Assembly (NCBI RefSeq): GCF_901875575.1
Contig: NZ_CABFMF010000044.1
Span: forward strand, 1 to 64,000
Direction: 5' to 3'
Source of the DNA: an uncultured Streptococcus sp.
Lineage (GTDB): Bacteria; Bacillota; Bacilli; Lactobacillales; Streptococcaceae
DNA: 64,000 nucleotides
Shown: piece after piece, positions 45,515 through 54,655 of the stretch
Layout: the number at the start of each line of letters is the position of its first letter
How positions within the stretch are numbered: the stretch's first letter is position 1
Translations under genes and position numbers: made by a program
The notes under the pieces: model-generated
Told to the model about the DNA's origin: nothing
Databases searched by the model: none
What the model saw: the letters and a program-made list of their open reading frames with translations, nothing else

Positions 45515-45555
45515 AAAAAGCGAGTATTTCCGTAGTTGGAGATACTCGCTTTCTT
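45515..45555 (+). terminator. gor terminator
   Basis: AAAGCGAGTATTTCC / GGAGATACTCGCTTT hairpin with a GTAGTT loop and TCTT tail. Confidence 0.8.
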
Positions 45556-45638
45556 ATGTCTTATTTTATAGTATGTTGAAATAAGATATGAAAAAATCAA
45601 TTAGCAAGCCATAGCAAAATATAAGGATTATAACACAA

Positions 45639-46139
45639 TCATTTATTCTTTTCTTTAAAAGATTCATATATTTTTTTATATAACACTTTCATCTCTTTTT
45701 TCTGAGAATTCAACTCTTCATTACCGTAGTCAAAATTTGCTACTACAAATCCCTCGTCAGCATTAGAAAAAGTAAAAAATTCTATTCCAATGAGTTTATT
45801 ATGCTTAGAGTCCTCTATAGTGTCTCCTAAACCATTATTGAATTTCTTCACTTCTTCTTCACGAACTCCGAACCCCGCAGCAGCTCCATTTGCAATGATG
45901 TTTGAAAATACTTCTTCTGAAGATGCTACTTCTTTCACAGTTATGAAGTATATACCTTCTTCCGTTTCTACTTGTCTCACTTTATTCCATTTTTCTGTAT
46001 CACTAGAAGAAAGCGTATAGACTGTTAACTCTACCGTTGGTTTATTGGTATTTTCTTTTGTAATCATTTGTTTTCCAAAGAAGAAAATAGCAAGTAGCCC
46101 AGCTACAAAGATCAAAGCAATATAAATTATCTTTTTCAT
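45639..46139 (-). CDS. membrane-anchored protein of the lactococcin-972-type cassette
   Basis: A 166-residue protein with an N-terminal membrane helix (about 4-22) and a soluble extracellular domain. No known family recognised. Its start overlaps the ATPase gene stop by 4 bases (ATGA), so it is co-translated with the transporter. Inference: an immunity or transport accessory. Confidence 0.75.
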   Translation of the reverse strand: MKKIIYIALIFVAGLLAIFFFGKQMITKENTNKPTVELTVYTLSSSDTEKWNKVRQVETEEGIYFITVKEVASSEEVFSNIIANGAAAGFGVREEEVKKFNNGLGDTIEDSKHNKLIGIEFFTFSNADEGFVVANFDYGNEELNSQKKEMKVLYKKIYESFKEKNK

Positions 46140-46759
46140 ACATTATCCCCTATATCTTTCATATCAATAATCACATCAACTTCGTTATAGACAGCTGGAT
46201 CATGCGTCGCTATAATAACATATTTGTCTTCAGCTGTCTCATTCAATAATAAACGAATAATTTCTTTTCCAATCTCACCATCTAAAGCTCCTGTAGGCTC
46301 ATCTGCTAAGATAATTTTACGTGGTTTCATTAACATTCTGGCAATAGCTACACGTTGAGCCTGCCCTCCAGACAGTTCATATATTTTTTGATGTAAATAG
46401 TCACTTGACAGTCCTACTTTTTCAAGTACATCTGTTATTGTTTTTTTGTCTTTAGTGATCAGTTTCAAATTATCATATACTGTTTTGTTATCTATTAAAG
46501 AATAATTTTGAAATACATATCCAACAGTATTTTTAAAAAAAGTTCTTTCTTTTATCTTCCAAATATCTTGTTCATCCACTAAAACATTCCCACTGTCAAT
46601 TTTTTCTAATCTTCCTATAATATTAAGAAGGGTACTTTTACCAGAGCCAGAACCTCCAATCAATGCATAACTTTTTCCAGATTCAAATTTTAAATTTAAG
46701 TCTGTAAAGATCTTTTTTGAGCCGAAACTTTTTGAAACGTTCAAAAGGTCAATTGTCAT
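46136..46759 (-). CDS. bacteriocin ABC transporter ATPase (lactococcin-972 type)
   Basis: A 207-residue short ATPase: GGSGSGKST (about 35-43), LSGGQAQRV, ILADEPTGALD and ATHD. Its size and partner match the ATPase subfamily that accompanies lactococcin-972 bacteriocins. It overlaps the permease and the downstream accessory gene by 4 bases each, so all three are one coupled unit. Confidence 0.88.
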   Translation of the reverse strand: MTIDLLNVSKSFGSKKIFTDLNLKFESGKSYALIGGSGSGKSTLLNIIGRLEKIDSGNVLVDEQDIWKIKERTFFKNTVGYVFQNYSLIDNKTVYDNLKLITKDKKTITDVLEKVGLSSDYLHQKIYELSGGQAQRVAIARMLMKPRKIILADEPTGALDGEIGKEIIRLLLNETAEDKYVIIATHDPAVYNEVDVIIDMKDIGDNV

Positions 46760-48738
46760 GTTTCATCTCCTTTTAAAATTTTAGTATAGCTTTCAGATAA
46801 TTTTCTAAAACTCATGATTATCGACAACATCAAAACAAGCAGAGAAGCAAGACCAATATATAGCAGCTCTATTTGCCCTGTCATAAGAAATGTAAATAGG
46901 ATAACCATTGTAATAGTCATCATAAAATACTTGAGACTTGAAATTGCTATATATGTTTTGGACAGACCCAAAATGATTTTTTTCACATATTCATTTTGTT
47001 TTAGGGCAATATAAAGTTGGACATATTGATAAATGAGTATAAAGACAATACTGTAAATTATATTCTGCAAGATTTGTGAAAGTAGAATTTGGTGCTCTAA
47101 GGACTGGATCTTTAATTTCACAATTTGGTAAACATCTACTGGATTCATTGAAAAATTCAACTGGGTAGCCATCTCATTTATTTTATTTACCGCCTCAGGA
47201 CTAAAAAGAGACTTATATGTTATATTAGTAGCCAAAGAAAAGTTGTTGTTTTCAATCATTTTGTCCGTATCTAACACAACAACAATGTTATCTGTGCTAT
47301 CTGCTACACTTGCCATTGGTAAAAACTCTTTCATTTTATGATTATCATCAGCATCTTCATTAAAATAAAAAATTTTATTACCATCAGGAATTATTTGTAC
47401 TGCAATTTCTTCTTTTGTATAGTTTGTCCTAATAAATTGTTCTGCTACAACTGTATTCTCAATAGATTTCTGATTTTCTTTCCATTTCTCAGGAATATAA
47501 ATGGTTGCTATCTTATTATCTAAAAGATGATAGTTTGTTCCATTCACTTTATTTTGTAGGTTAGCACCTGTTTGATTGATATAAATCAACTCTTTATTTA
47601 TTTCTGGATTCGTTATTCCGTCATTTTCTAATTTTTTAGAAAAGTCTTCCATAACATGTGAAGTTTTCATGAAATCTGGAACATATGCTGAGGATCGATC
47701 TATATATAAATAATCTAAGTTTTTTAAGGAAGCAGCTATCTGTAGATACCGACCATCTGAATCATTAACTTCTCCATTTTTAGTAGAGTTCCTTTCAATT
47801 CCAAGGAACTCAATCCTTCTCCAGTCTTTTACTGTGTCCCATGGTACTAAATTCTGTATCTGAATGTTCATACTAGATTGACTGCTCTTTGTTTCTTGTA
47901 AAAAAATTCCTGAGATAAGGATGATAATCGAAATGATAACAAGCCATACGACAAAAATAAGTTTATTTTTTGCCTTGTTTTTGATAATTTCAATGGGCTT
48001 TTCAACCTGAATCGTCAACCAAAATAAAACAAAGGTGATAAGATCAATGATTTGAAATAGTATAAAATTCGTTAAAAGCAGAGAGAAAAATAACTTAGAA
48101 CTATAGGTGAAGAAACCATTTCCCAAAAAAGAACTGTAAGAAATCATCAATAAAGCCATCATAATCAGTTCAAAAATAAGAGAAATGCCATACTCTCTTC
48201 TTAAATCGTATACAGGCAAGCCCAAAGAACGTCGTATCACTCCTTCTTTAATCTGCCTCGTTCTAACAACAAATAACACAACTAATAAAGTTAAGTAAAT
48301 TGAACCCATTAACAGTATTCTTAAAGTTCCAGTAAATTGTAATATTCCTCCTATATACCAAGGATAAGCCATATATACTGTTTGCAACCCCGTCATCCTA
48401 AGTGGTTTCAAACTATCTATATCCATTTTCCCAAGGGTATAATACATCCCTATTATTGGTGCTGACTTTAATTGTTCATTATTTACATCATCAAAATTTA
48501 CATACTCCAACTGACCAGAACTCTGAACGATGGGCTTGTAAATAGTAACCTTTTCCCTTTTTGATACGTCACGAACCATTTCGTATATTTCGTTATTAGA
48601 AAGATTGCTTTTTCCTTGAATAGAAAAAGCACCATCAATTGGTAAAGGTATGGGCATTTCGGTATCGCTGATAGTGACCAGACCAATTGCAGCAATCAAA
48701 CAGAAGAAGAATCCAATGATACATAATTTTAATTTCAT
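46756..48738 (-). CDS. bacteriocin-associated integral membrane protein
   Basis: A 660-residue membrane protein with helices at the N-terminus (about 5-25), a group at about 150-280, a large extracellular segment (280-550) and a C-terminal group (555-640). The layout matches the bacteriocin-associated integral membrane family found with lactococcin-972-like genes, thought to serve immunity or export. ATG at 48738 is preferred to the TTG two codons earlier. The bacteriocin gene lies 65 bases upstream. Confidence 0.85.
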   Translation of the reverse strand: MKLKLCIIGFFFCLIAAIGLVTISDTEMPIPLPIDGAFSIQGKSNLSNNEIYEMVRDVSKREKVTIYKPIVQSSGQLEYVNFDDVNNEQLKSAPIIGMYYTLGKMDIDSLKPLRMTGLQTVYMAYPWYIGGILQFTGTLRILLMGSIYLTLLVVLFVVRTRQIKEGVIRRSLGLPVYDLRREYGISLIFELIMMALLMISYSSFLGNGFFTYSSKLFFSLLLTNFILFQIIDLITFVLFWLTIQVEKPIEIIKNKAKNKLIFVVWLVIISIIILISGIFLQETKSSQSSMNIQIQNLVPWDTVKDWRRIEFLGIERNSTKNGEVNDSDGRYLQIAASLKNLDYLYIDRSSAYVPDFMKTSHVMEDFSKKLENDGITNPEINKELIYINQTGANLQNKVNGTNYHLLDNKIATIYIPEKWKENQKSIENTVVAEQFIRTNYTKEEIAVQIIPDGNKIFYFNEDADDNHKMKEFLPMASVADSTDNIVVVLDTDKMIENNNFSLATNITYKSLFSPEAVNKINEMATQLNFSMNPVDVYQIVKLKIQSLEHQILLSQILQNIIYSIVFILIYQYVQLYIALKQNEYVKKIILGLSKTYIAISSLKYFMMTITMVILFTFLMTGQIELLYIGLASLLVLMLSIIMSFRKLSESYTKILKGDET

Positions 48739-48803
48739 AAGCAATTACCATATTACAAAAGACCCTATTTTATAATTGGGTCTCTTGTTTTCATAAATTA
48801 TTT

Positions 48804-49142
48804 TTAAAAACTATAATAATCCCAATATGCATTTAATCGAACATCGCTCCAAGATTTTGTAGCACTGGAATATGCCCATCCATAATCTTGTTCATCCTGA
48901 GCTTTAACTGTTCCCCAAAAATTCGTTACTGAAGATCTTGAACCAATATTATCTGGAGAACTAACAAAGTAATTCGAATAACCATAGCTATCATTTACAC
49001 CATATTCCCATGTATCAATAATCGGATATAGAGCAGGGTGTGGCGTTACTACGCTAACGACACTAGCTGTAGTAGCAAATCCAAAACTGAAAAAAATTGC
49101 AACTAGAAAAATAGATGCTTTCTTATTAATTCTTTTTTTACT
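48804..49142 (-). pseudogene. lactococcin-972 family bacteriocin without start codon
   Basis: An open frame of 112 codons encodes a signal peptide (KKRINKKASIFLVAIFFSFG, then FATTAS) and a mature part with DTWEYGVNDSYGYSNYF, WGTVKA, GWAYSSATKSW and an AYWDYY end, the family's W-x-Y-G and YSNY pattern. GAGGAG lies 6 bases before the position where ATG belongs, but the codon there is AGT. No ATG, GTG or TTG follows in frame. The rest is free of stops and shifts, so the loss looks recent. Bases 49143-49495 hold no other gene I can support. Confidence 0.75.
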
Positions 49143-49495
49143 TTACTTCTCCTCGAATTTAAATATTTGATGAAGATTAAGTAATAGTTCCTCCATATTA
49201 CTTTAATATGAATTGATTATATTTAGGTTTTTAATCACCGTTATGGTATCTAGAGTCGTTAAAATATCTTATAACTATCTCTCCTTTTAAAATTGAACAC
49301 ATCTTAATGTATCCGTTTACATTTATTAATATAGCATTTATTTTTTGGTTTGTCAATTATTTATAGTATATTTTTTATTGATAAAATGGGATTATCTATA
49401 AAGAAGATTTACAAATCGACAAAAAATAATTATCCAACTGACCTAGTCAGCAAAATCGGCCGTTACAGTTTTTGTTATCTTGTTATAAAAATTGG

Positions 49496-49523
49496 TTGAC
49501 AATGATATTAATTTAAGTATAAT
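49496..49523 (+). promoter_or_regulatory. bioY promoter
   Basis: TTGACA (49496-49501), 16 bases, then TATAAT (49518-49523), about 33 bases before the start. The -10 overlaps an imperfect palindrome GTATAATAGTTACTATAC, a possible biotin-repressor site (weak inference). Confidence 0.7.
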
Positions 49524-49556
49524 AGTTACTATACATAAGAAAAGAGGTTAACTATT

Positions 49557-50093
49557 TTGAAAAAAGCTCACGTTTATGCTATCCCTGCTATTGGGGCTGC
49601 TATCATTGCTGTTTTGGCACAAATCAGTCTTCCAATTGGACCTGTTCCCTTCACTCTGCAAAACTTTGCAATCGGCTTGATTGCCACTGTCTTTAGACCG
49701 AGAGAAGCTGTATTTTCTGTTGGTCTCTATCTTCTTCTAGGTGCTATCGGTCTTCCAGTTTTTGCAGGAGGTGGAGCTGGATTTCATGCTTTGATTGGTC
49801 CTACTGCAGGCTATCTTTGGTTTTATCTTGTTTACTCTGGACTTACCTCTCATCTAACTAACAGCGATAGTGGTTTTGTCAGAATTTTTCTAGCAAATCT
49901 CTTGGGAGATACACTTGTCTTTGTAGGTGGAATCATTGGATTGCATTTCCTAGCTGGAATGCCATTTGAAAAAGCTCTTGTTGTGGGGGTATATCCCTTT
50001 ATCATCCCAGATCTTGGTAAAATTATTGCTATTAGTTTTATTAGCCGTCCATTACTTCAACGCCTTAAAAATCAGACTTACTTTGCTAACTAA
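49557..50093 (+). CDS. bioY: BioY biotin transporter S component
   Basis: A 178-residue membrane protein with about six helices, the S component of an ECF-type biotin importer. GPVPFTLQNFAIGL, GAIGLPVFAGGGAGFHALIG and PTAGYLWFY are BioY hallmarks. It starts with TTG after AGAGG; no ATG fits. The ECF module genes are not in the window. Confidence 0.93.
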   Translation: MKKAHVYAIPAIGAAIIAVLAQISLPIGPVPFTLQNFAIGLIATVFRPREAVFSVGLYLLLGAIGLPVFAGGGAGFHALIGPTAGYLWFYLVYSGLTSHLTNSDSGFVRIFLANLLGDTLVFVGGIIGLHFLAGMPFEKALVVGVYPFIIPDLGKIIAISFISRPLLQRLKNQTYFAN

Positions 50094-50096
50094 AAA

Positions 50097-50132
50097 AGGA
50101 TATCGAGTTGTCATAACTCAGTATCCTTTTCT
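50097..50132 (+). terminator. bioY terminator
   Basis: AAAAGGATA-CGAGTT / AACTCAGTATCCTTTT hairpin with a T-run. Confidence 0.8.
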
Positions 50133-50147
50133 TTCATTTTGAAAACT

Positions 50148-50302
50148 TATACTCTTCGAAAATCTCTTCAAACCACGTCAGCTTCGCCTTGCCGTATGTG
50201 TAGGATACTGACTACGTCAGTTCCATCTACAACCTCAAAACAGTGTTTTGAGCAACCTGCGGCTAGCTTCCTAGTTTGCTCTTTGATTTTCATTGAGTAT
50301 TA
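50148..50302 (-). repeat. BOX element at the 3' end of the PC4-like gene
   Basis: Minus-strand boxA, one boxB, boxC. The boxA end carries GAGTATTA instead of GAGTATA, and this TTA is the complement of the neighbouring gene's stop codon. Confidence 0.92.
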
Positions 50303-50515
50303 ATTGCCTTTAAAGGCATCCACCATCGTTTGAAATTCTTCATTAGAGAGAGTAATTCCTTTGCCCATTTTAGTATGGTCTGGGTTCCAAGCACGAATAT
50401 CAAACTTTGCAGGGGCACCATTAAAGCTTACACGGTTGATTTCCTTGGTCCAACCTTTTTCGTTTTCAGAAAGAGTCAATAAGTGTTCTTCAATTTCAAA
50501 TGTAAATTCTGCCAT
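50300..50515 (-). CDS. YdbC family PC4-like protein
   Basis: A 71-residue small protein of the YdbC/PC4 family (FEIEEHLLTLSENEKGWTKE, then DIRAWNPDHTKMGKGITL). Related proteins bind single-stranded DNA. Its TAA stop overlaps the BOX end, though the length is typical for the family. AAAAAAGGAGAAGAAA precedes the ATG. Confidence 0.85.
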   Translation of the reverse strand: MAEFTFEIEEHLLTLSENEKGWTKEINRVSFNGAPAKFDIRAWNPDHTKMGKGITLSNEEFQTMVDAFKGN

Positions 50516-50613
50516 TTTCTTCTCCTTTTTTAGCTTTCATTTGATTATTCGTAAAATCTTGTAGATTTTAGGAAAATTTTATATAATATTGATATAAAAG
50601 AAGGGAGGCCAAT

Positions 50614-50934
50614 ATGAGACATAAATTCCAGCAAGTTCTAGATAAAATACATGACTTTTTAAATGGACATGACCAACCTGACCAAACTGAAAGCAACTCC
50701 CTTACCGCTTCTATTGAAGAGGCTATTCAAAAACAAACTGCTGTCCACCTTATCTTATCAGACACCAGTTTCACAGGCGATATTATAAAATACGATTCCG
50801 ACCGCCAACAAATTATCGTGAAAAATTTCGCTAAGAATGTCAGTCGTATTATCCGTATCAGTGATATTCAAAGGATTCGTTTTGTCCCTTCAACTATACA
50901 GACAGCCCAAAAAAATCGATTTAAGAAAGAGTGA
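50614..50934 (+). CDS. uncharacterised protein, possibly Sm-like fold
   Basis: A 106-residue protein. The N-terminal third is charged (HDFLNGHDQPDQTES); the rest (about 42-92) predicts a beta-rich domain (VHLILSDTSFTGDIIKYDSD, then RQQIIVKNF and ISDIQRIRFVP), a pattern like YolD or Sm-like small barrels. Function unknown. AAGGGAGGCCAAT precedes the ATG. Its stop is in the terminator. Confidence 0.7.
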   Translation: MRHKFQQVLDKIHDFLNGHDQPDQTESNSLTASIEEAIQKQTAVHLILSDTSFTGDIIKYDSDRQQIIVKNFAKNVSRIIRISDIQRIRFVPSTIQTAQKNRFKKE

Positions 50935-50962
50935 GATGCCTACCTTCATCCCACTCTTTTTT
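50927..50962. terminator. bidirectional terminator
   Basis: AGAGTGAGATG / CATCCCACTCT hairpin flanked by A- and T-runs, between two converging genes. Confidence 0.8.
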
Positions 50963-50963
50963 C

Positions 50964-51302
50964 TTAGCGAATTTGTTCAAAATGCAAATGAACAGCGATA
51001 TGATCTCCATAGCCACTTCTTTCCAAATCTCGTTGTAAACGATAGGAAATGTAGTGTTCTGCAATGGTAATGTAACCTGCACCCAATAAACGGTGTTCAA
51101 CCATAGACTGAATCATGCTAATGGTAGCACGTTCCACCTTGGCCTCTTCCAAGTCCAAAACTACTTTCTTTGTGACTTGAGCAAGGTTTTGACGCAAATC
51201 ATCTGTCAATACATAAACAGTTTGGGCTGCCTTCAAGATGGCTTGGTATATCTTATCTGGATTAAATTCAGCAATTTCTCCATCACGTTTGATTACTTGC
51301 AT
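50964..51302 (-). CDS. stand-alone ATP-cone domain protein
   Basis: A 112-residue protein that is one ATP-cone domain (MQVIKRDGEIAEFNPDKIYQ, with a Lys-rich start), ending in a short His-rich tail (HIAVHLHFEQIR). ATP cones are nucleotide sensors normally fused to ribonucleotide reductase or NrdR. No enzymatic domain is fused here. It sits 11 bases downstream of trmD. Confidence 0.85.
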   Translation of the reverse strand: MQVIKRDGEIAEFNPDKIYQAILKAAQTVYVLTDDLRQNLAQVTKKVVLDLEEAKVERATISMIQSMVEHRLLGAGYITIAEHYISYRLQRDLERSGYGDHIAVHLHFEQIR

Positions 51303-51313
51303 AGGTTTCTCCT

Positions 51314-52033
51314 TTATTCTTTGTTTTCTTTAATTTCTGCCAGCATTTTTTCTCCTTCTGCTGTCAGTTGATAGTGTTCAAGCAAATCCGGTCTGCGCTC
51401 GTATGTTTTCTTCAAACTCTCGTACAGGCGCCACTGACGAATCTTTTCATGATGTCCGCTCATCAGAACATCTGGAACGACCATGCCTCGATAATCATAG
51501 GGACGTGTGTACTGAGGATATTCGAGAAGTCCTGATGAAAAGCTATCATCTTGGTGACTCGATTCCTTGCCAATCACTTCTGGAATCAAGCGAACAGTCG
51601 CATCAATCATGGTCATAGCCGCAAGTTCTCCACCAGTCAAGACATAATCTCCGAGGGAAATTTCGTCTGTCACTAGAGTCTTGATTCGCTCATCATAGCC
51701 CTCGTAGTGCCCACAGATAAAGATCAGTTCCTCTTCTTTGGCCAAATCCTCAGCATAAGCCTGATCAAACTGCTTACCAGCTGGGTCGAGGAGAATGACG
51801 CGCGGATTTTTCTTTTCAATAGCGTCAAAGGCATCGAAAATGGGTTGGGCTCGGAGCAACATGCCCTGGCCACCTCCGTAGGGTTCGTCATCAACATGAC
51901 GGGCCTTTTCAGCGTATTCTCGAAAATTATGATAATAGATATCCAAGAGCCCTTTTTCACGAGCCTTTCCAACGATTGAGTGCTCGAGTGGTGAAAACAT
52001 CTCAGGAAAAAGGGTTAAAATATCAATCTTCAT
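51314..52033 (-). CDS. trmD: tRNA (guanine-N1)-methyltransferase
   Basis: A 239-residue SPOUT methyltransferase that makes m1G37 in tRNAs. DILTLFPEMF, the EPYGGGQGMLLRAQPI region and the knot residues YVLTGGELAAM are intact. It overlaps rimM by 11 bases; the pair matches the common rpsP-rimM-trmD order, though rpsP is separate here. Confidence 0.97.
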   Translation of the reverse strand: MKIDILTLFPEMFSPLEHSIVGKAREKGLLDIYYHNFREYAEKARHVDDEPYGGGQGMLLRAQPIFDAFDAIEKKNPRVILLDPAGKQFDQAYAEDLAKEEELIFICGHYEGYDERIKTLVTDEISLGDYVLTGGELAAMTMIDATVRLIPEVIGKESSHQDDSFSSGLLEYPQYTRPYDYRGMVVPDVLMSGHHEKIRQWRLYESLKKTYERRPDLLEHYQLTAEGEKMLAEIKENKE

Positions 52034-52541
52034 CGTCTAACCCTTCTAAGATTTCCACATCGACCCGTTTATTTGGAATATCAACATTGAGAACCACTGG
52101 TGGGATATAAGGCAATAATAAATCACGCTTGCCTTTCCGCTTGACCACCCAGACATCGTTGGCACCTGGTTGCAGGATTTCCTTGATGGTTCCAACAAAA
52201 TTATCACCCTCATAGACTTCCAAACCGATAATCTCGTGATAGTAAAATTCACCATCGTCTAGGTCATTCAAATCTTCCTCAGCGACCTTGAGACTGTATC
52301 CCTTGTACTTTTCAATCGCATTGATATGGTACATATCTTTGAATTTAATAATGTCAAAATTCTTCTGTTTACGGTGACTAGCGATGGTCACTGTTTGGAC
52401 AAACTGATCTTTTTCATCAAATAAGGCTAGATCAGCCCCTTTTTTAAACCGTTCTTCTGCAAAATCTGTCACAGACAAGACTCGCATCTCACCCTGCAAT
52501 CCTTGCGTATTGACGATTTTCCCAACATTAAAGTAGTTCAT
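52023..52541 (-). CDS. rimM: ribosome maturation factor RimM
   Basis: A 172-residue 30S assembly factor. The N-terminal RimM barrel begins MNYFNVGKIVNTQGLQGEMR; a PRC-barrel domain follows (GEFYYHEIIGLEVYEGDNFV, NDVWVVKR and LLPYIPPVVL). AGGAGACAAG precedes the ATG. Confidence 0.97.
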   Translation of the reverse strand: MNYFNVGKIVNTQGLQGEMRVLSVTDFAEERFKKGADLALFDEKDQFVQTVTIASHRKQKNFDIIKFKDMYHINAIEKYKGYSLKVAEEDLNDLDDGEFYYHEIIGLEVYEGDNFVGTIKEILQPGANDVWVVKRKGKRDLLLPYIPPVVLNVDIPNKRVDVEILEGLDDED

Positions 52542-52617
52542 CTTGTCTCCTGTACACTATTTCTATCCTTTATTTTAACACGTTCCAGTGATTTTCTCAA
52601 GTTGGATAAATCTCATC

Positions 52618-53475
52618 TTACAGAGTTACTACTTCTTCAAAGAATTCACCAATTATCTGATTAAACTCTTCAGGATGGTCATTCATCGGTTGGTGTTTGC
52701 TATCTGAAATCGTTACTTGACGTGCATTGGGATTTAAGGCCATGATTCCATCGTAAATCATTTTTAGGTGTTTGGGAAAATCATTTTCGCCTCTTACTAA
52801 TAGCATAGGTGGATTGCCATGATAACCCTCTATCTCATGGACAGCCAAAAAACCTGTGATTCCAAGATTCAAAAAAACATCTCGCCCAGTTTCTATAATG
52901 GCCGTCTTGACTAATTCTCTTGTGATAGGATTATCTGTACACATTTTTGAGTTCTTATCTGCAATCACCTTCCAAGGAATCGTTTTGTACATAAGGGAAC
53001 TATATTTTATGCGATTTCTCTCTTTATCTGATAGGTAACGATGCTGTCCCCAACTATCTACCATGACCAAAGCTAGGACTCTTTCTGGATGGCGATAGGT
53101 GTACTCTTGAAGCGGATTTCCTCCCCAAGAATGTCCGACCAATATCACCTCTTCTAGCTGGAAATAGGATAAAATAGCATCTACATCTTGAACAGCACCT
53201 TCTAAGTCAGGTAGACCAACTTTCATAGGTGATTCACCCTGTCCTCTAACATTGACAAAGTAGAGATCAAATCCTTCAAAGGCATCATACTGGTGGGCCC
53301 ACATCTGACTACGGCCACAAGCTCCATGATAAAAAATAATGTGTCCTTTACTTGAGCTTCCAGGGCGATGATAAACAGTCAAGTCACAATCTAAGACTGG
53401 TATAATGTGACGTACCATAGTCTCGGGTTTTCTGTTATAAAAAGCAATAGCTTCAGCTATATCATTTTGTTTCAT
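52618..53475 (-). CDS. alpha/beta hydrolase
   Basis: A 285-residue alpha/beta hydrolase. HIIFYHGACGRSQMW holds the oxyanion-hole region, the nucleophilic Ser is in GHSWGGNPL (about 121), and the late His is in SDSKHQPMND. The N-terminus is AEAIAFYNRKPETM. The substrate is unknown. GGAGAGAGTG precedes the ATG. Confidence 0.9.
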   Translation of the reverse strand: MKQNDIAEAIAFYNRKPETMVRHIIPVLDCDLTVYHRPGSSSKGHIIFYHGACGRSQMWAHQYDAFEGFDLYFVNVRGQGESPMKVGLPDLEGAVQDVDAILSYFQLEEVILVGHSWGGNPLQEYTYRHPERVLALVMVDSWGQHRYLSDKERNRIKYSSLMYKTIPWKVIADKNSKMCTDNPITRELVKTAIIETGRDVFLNLGITGFLAVHEIEGYHGNPPMLLVRGENDFPKHLKMIYDGIMALNPNARQVTISDSKHQPMNDHPEEFNQIIGEFFEEVVTL

Positions 53476-53624
53476 TTCTACACTCTCTCCTCTCTATCCT
53501 AGCATCATTCTTTTTATCTATTTTATCATGCTATATTAAAATCATCATTTTCTAAACTTTATTCCATTAAAAATTTTGAATTTTCTGTATCATTTAGATT
53601 AAGAAAAAGACTGCTAAGCAATCT

Positions 53625-54527
53625 TTACTTTTTTCTCATCAGATTCATGCCTAAAATTCCAGCAATAATCATAGTGGCTCCTATCACATGGTAACTATAA
53701 ATTGGTTCATGGAGGATAAGGGCTCCGGCTAGAATGGTTAAAACTGTTCCAAGATTACCAAAGACACTGACGGTTGATGCTCCAAGTCGAACAATAGCAT
53801 AGATAGTGAGACTACCAGTAACGATAGAGGCTAAAATTCCCAAATAGAGAATGGAAAGCAGATAGGGCAGCTGTCCAAACGGCGCAAAGTAGGCTAATAT
53901 GTTCCCCTCTAGATAGTGCGAGGTCAGACTCAGCGTATTAAAGGTGACGAAGCCAACAAATATCACAACAGCTGTCATATCCATGGCCCGATAGCGACCT
54001 CCTTTAGCCTTGCTGAGGATATTGTTTATTGCATTGGAGAGAACAGATCCCAACATCAAGAGAAAGCCAAAGCTAGCAGTCTCAGTACCAAAATTAGCTC
54101 CTTTACTAAGGAAGATGAAAACTACTCCTGCTACGGATAAAAATAAAAAGAACTTTTGAAGCAAGCTTGTCTTTTCCTTGAGAAAGGCCGATGCTAAAAG
54201 GAGCGTAAAAATCGGGACAAGAGCCTGTAAAATTCCAGCTTCAGAAGACGATATATACTGTAAAGCAAAGGATTGAAAAATAAAAAAGAGAAGAGGATAG
54301 AAAAGACTCATAGGAAGAATAGAAAGAATATCTTTTCTACTTAAACTCACTTTGATAAGTTTGGTTTGATGAAGAACGACCATTACTAAAGCTGCGATTG
54401 TATAGCGATGCGCTAAGTTTGTGAGAGGACTGGCATAGCCTAAAGCAATCTTAGTAAATAAAAAAGAAAATCCAATGATTGCTGAAAAGGATAAGGCTGC
54501 TAGGTAAGCTTTTGTTTTCTCGTTCAT
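53625..54527 (-). CDS. EamA/DMT-family transporter
   Basis: A 300-residue membrane protein with ten helices in two EamA repeats (about 5-145 and 150-295). DMT carriers export or import metabolites; the substrate is not predictable. AAAAAGGAGTAACAGTCT precedes the ATG. About 125 bases upstream hold only a short hairpin (54612-54636). Confidence 0.9.
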   Translation of the reverse strand: MNEKTKAYLAALSFSAIIGFSFLFTKIALGYASPLTNLAHRYTIAALVMVVLHQTKLIKVSLSRKDILSILPMSLFYPLLFFIFQSFALQYISSSEAGILQALVPIFTLLLASAFLKEKTSLLQKFFLFLSVAGVVFIFLSKGANFGTETASFGFLLMLGSVLSNAINNILSKAKGGRYRAMDMTAVVIFVGFVTFNTLSLTSHYLEGNILAYFAPFGQLPYLLSILYLGILASIVTGSLTIYAIVRLGASTVSVFGNLGTVLTILAGALILHEPIYSYHVIGATMIIAGILGMNLMRKK

Positions 54528-54655
54528 AGACTGTTACTCCTTTTTAAATAGCTATTCTCAAGATTGATGGACTATAATTCTTTGAGACTACCTTTCCATT
54601 GTAGCATAGTAGAATCCTAGATGCTATTTCTAGGATTAGTATTTTATGCCTTCTA

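Noticed and set aside
49231..49272. AAGGAG followed 8 bases later by an ATA-started 14-codon frame (RYFNDSRYHNGD)
   Set aside because: Too short, no family, and only interesting because ATA occurs at the expected start position, as in the two lanthipeptide-like relics.
49438..49450. CTGACCTAGTCAG palindrome upstream of bioY as a biotin-repressor operator
   Set aside because: It lies about 45 bases upstream of the -35 and does not match the usual GTTAAC-type half-sites.
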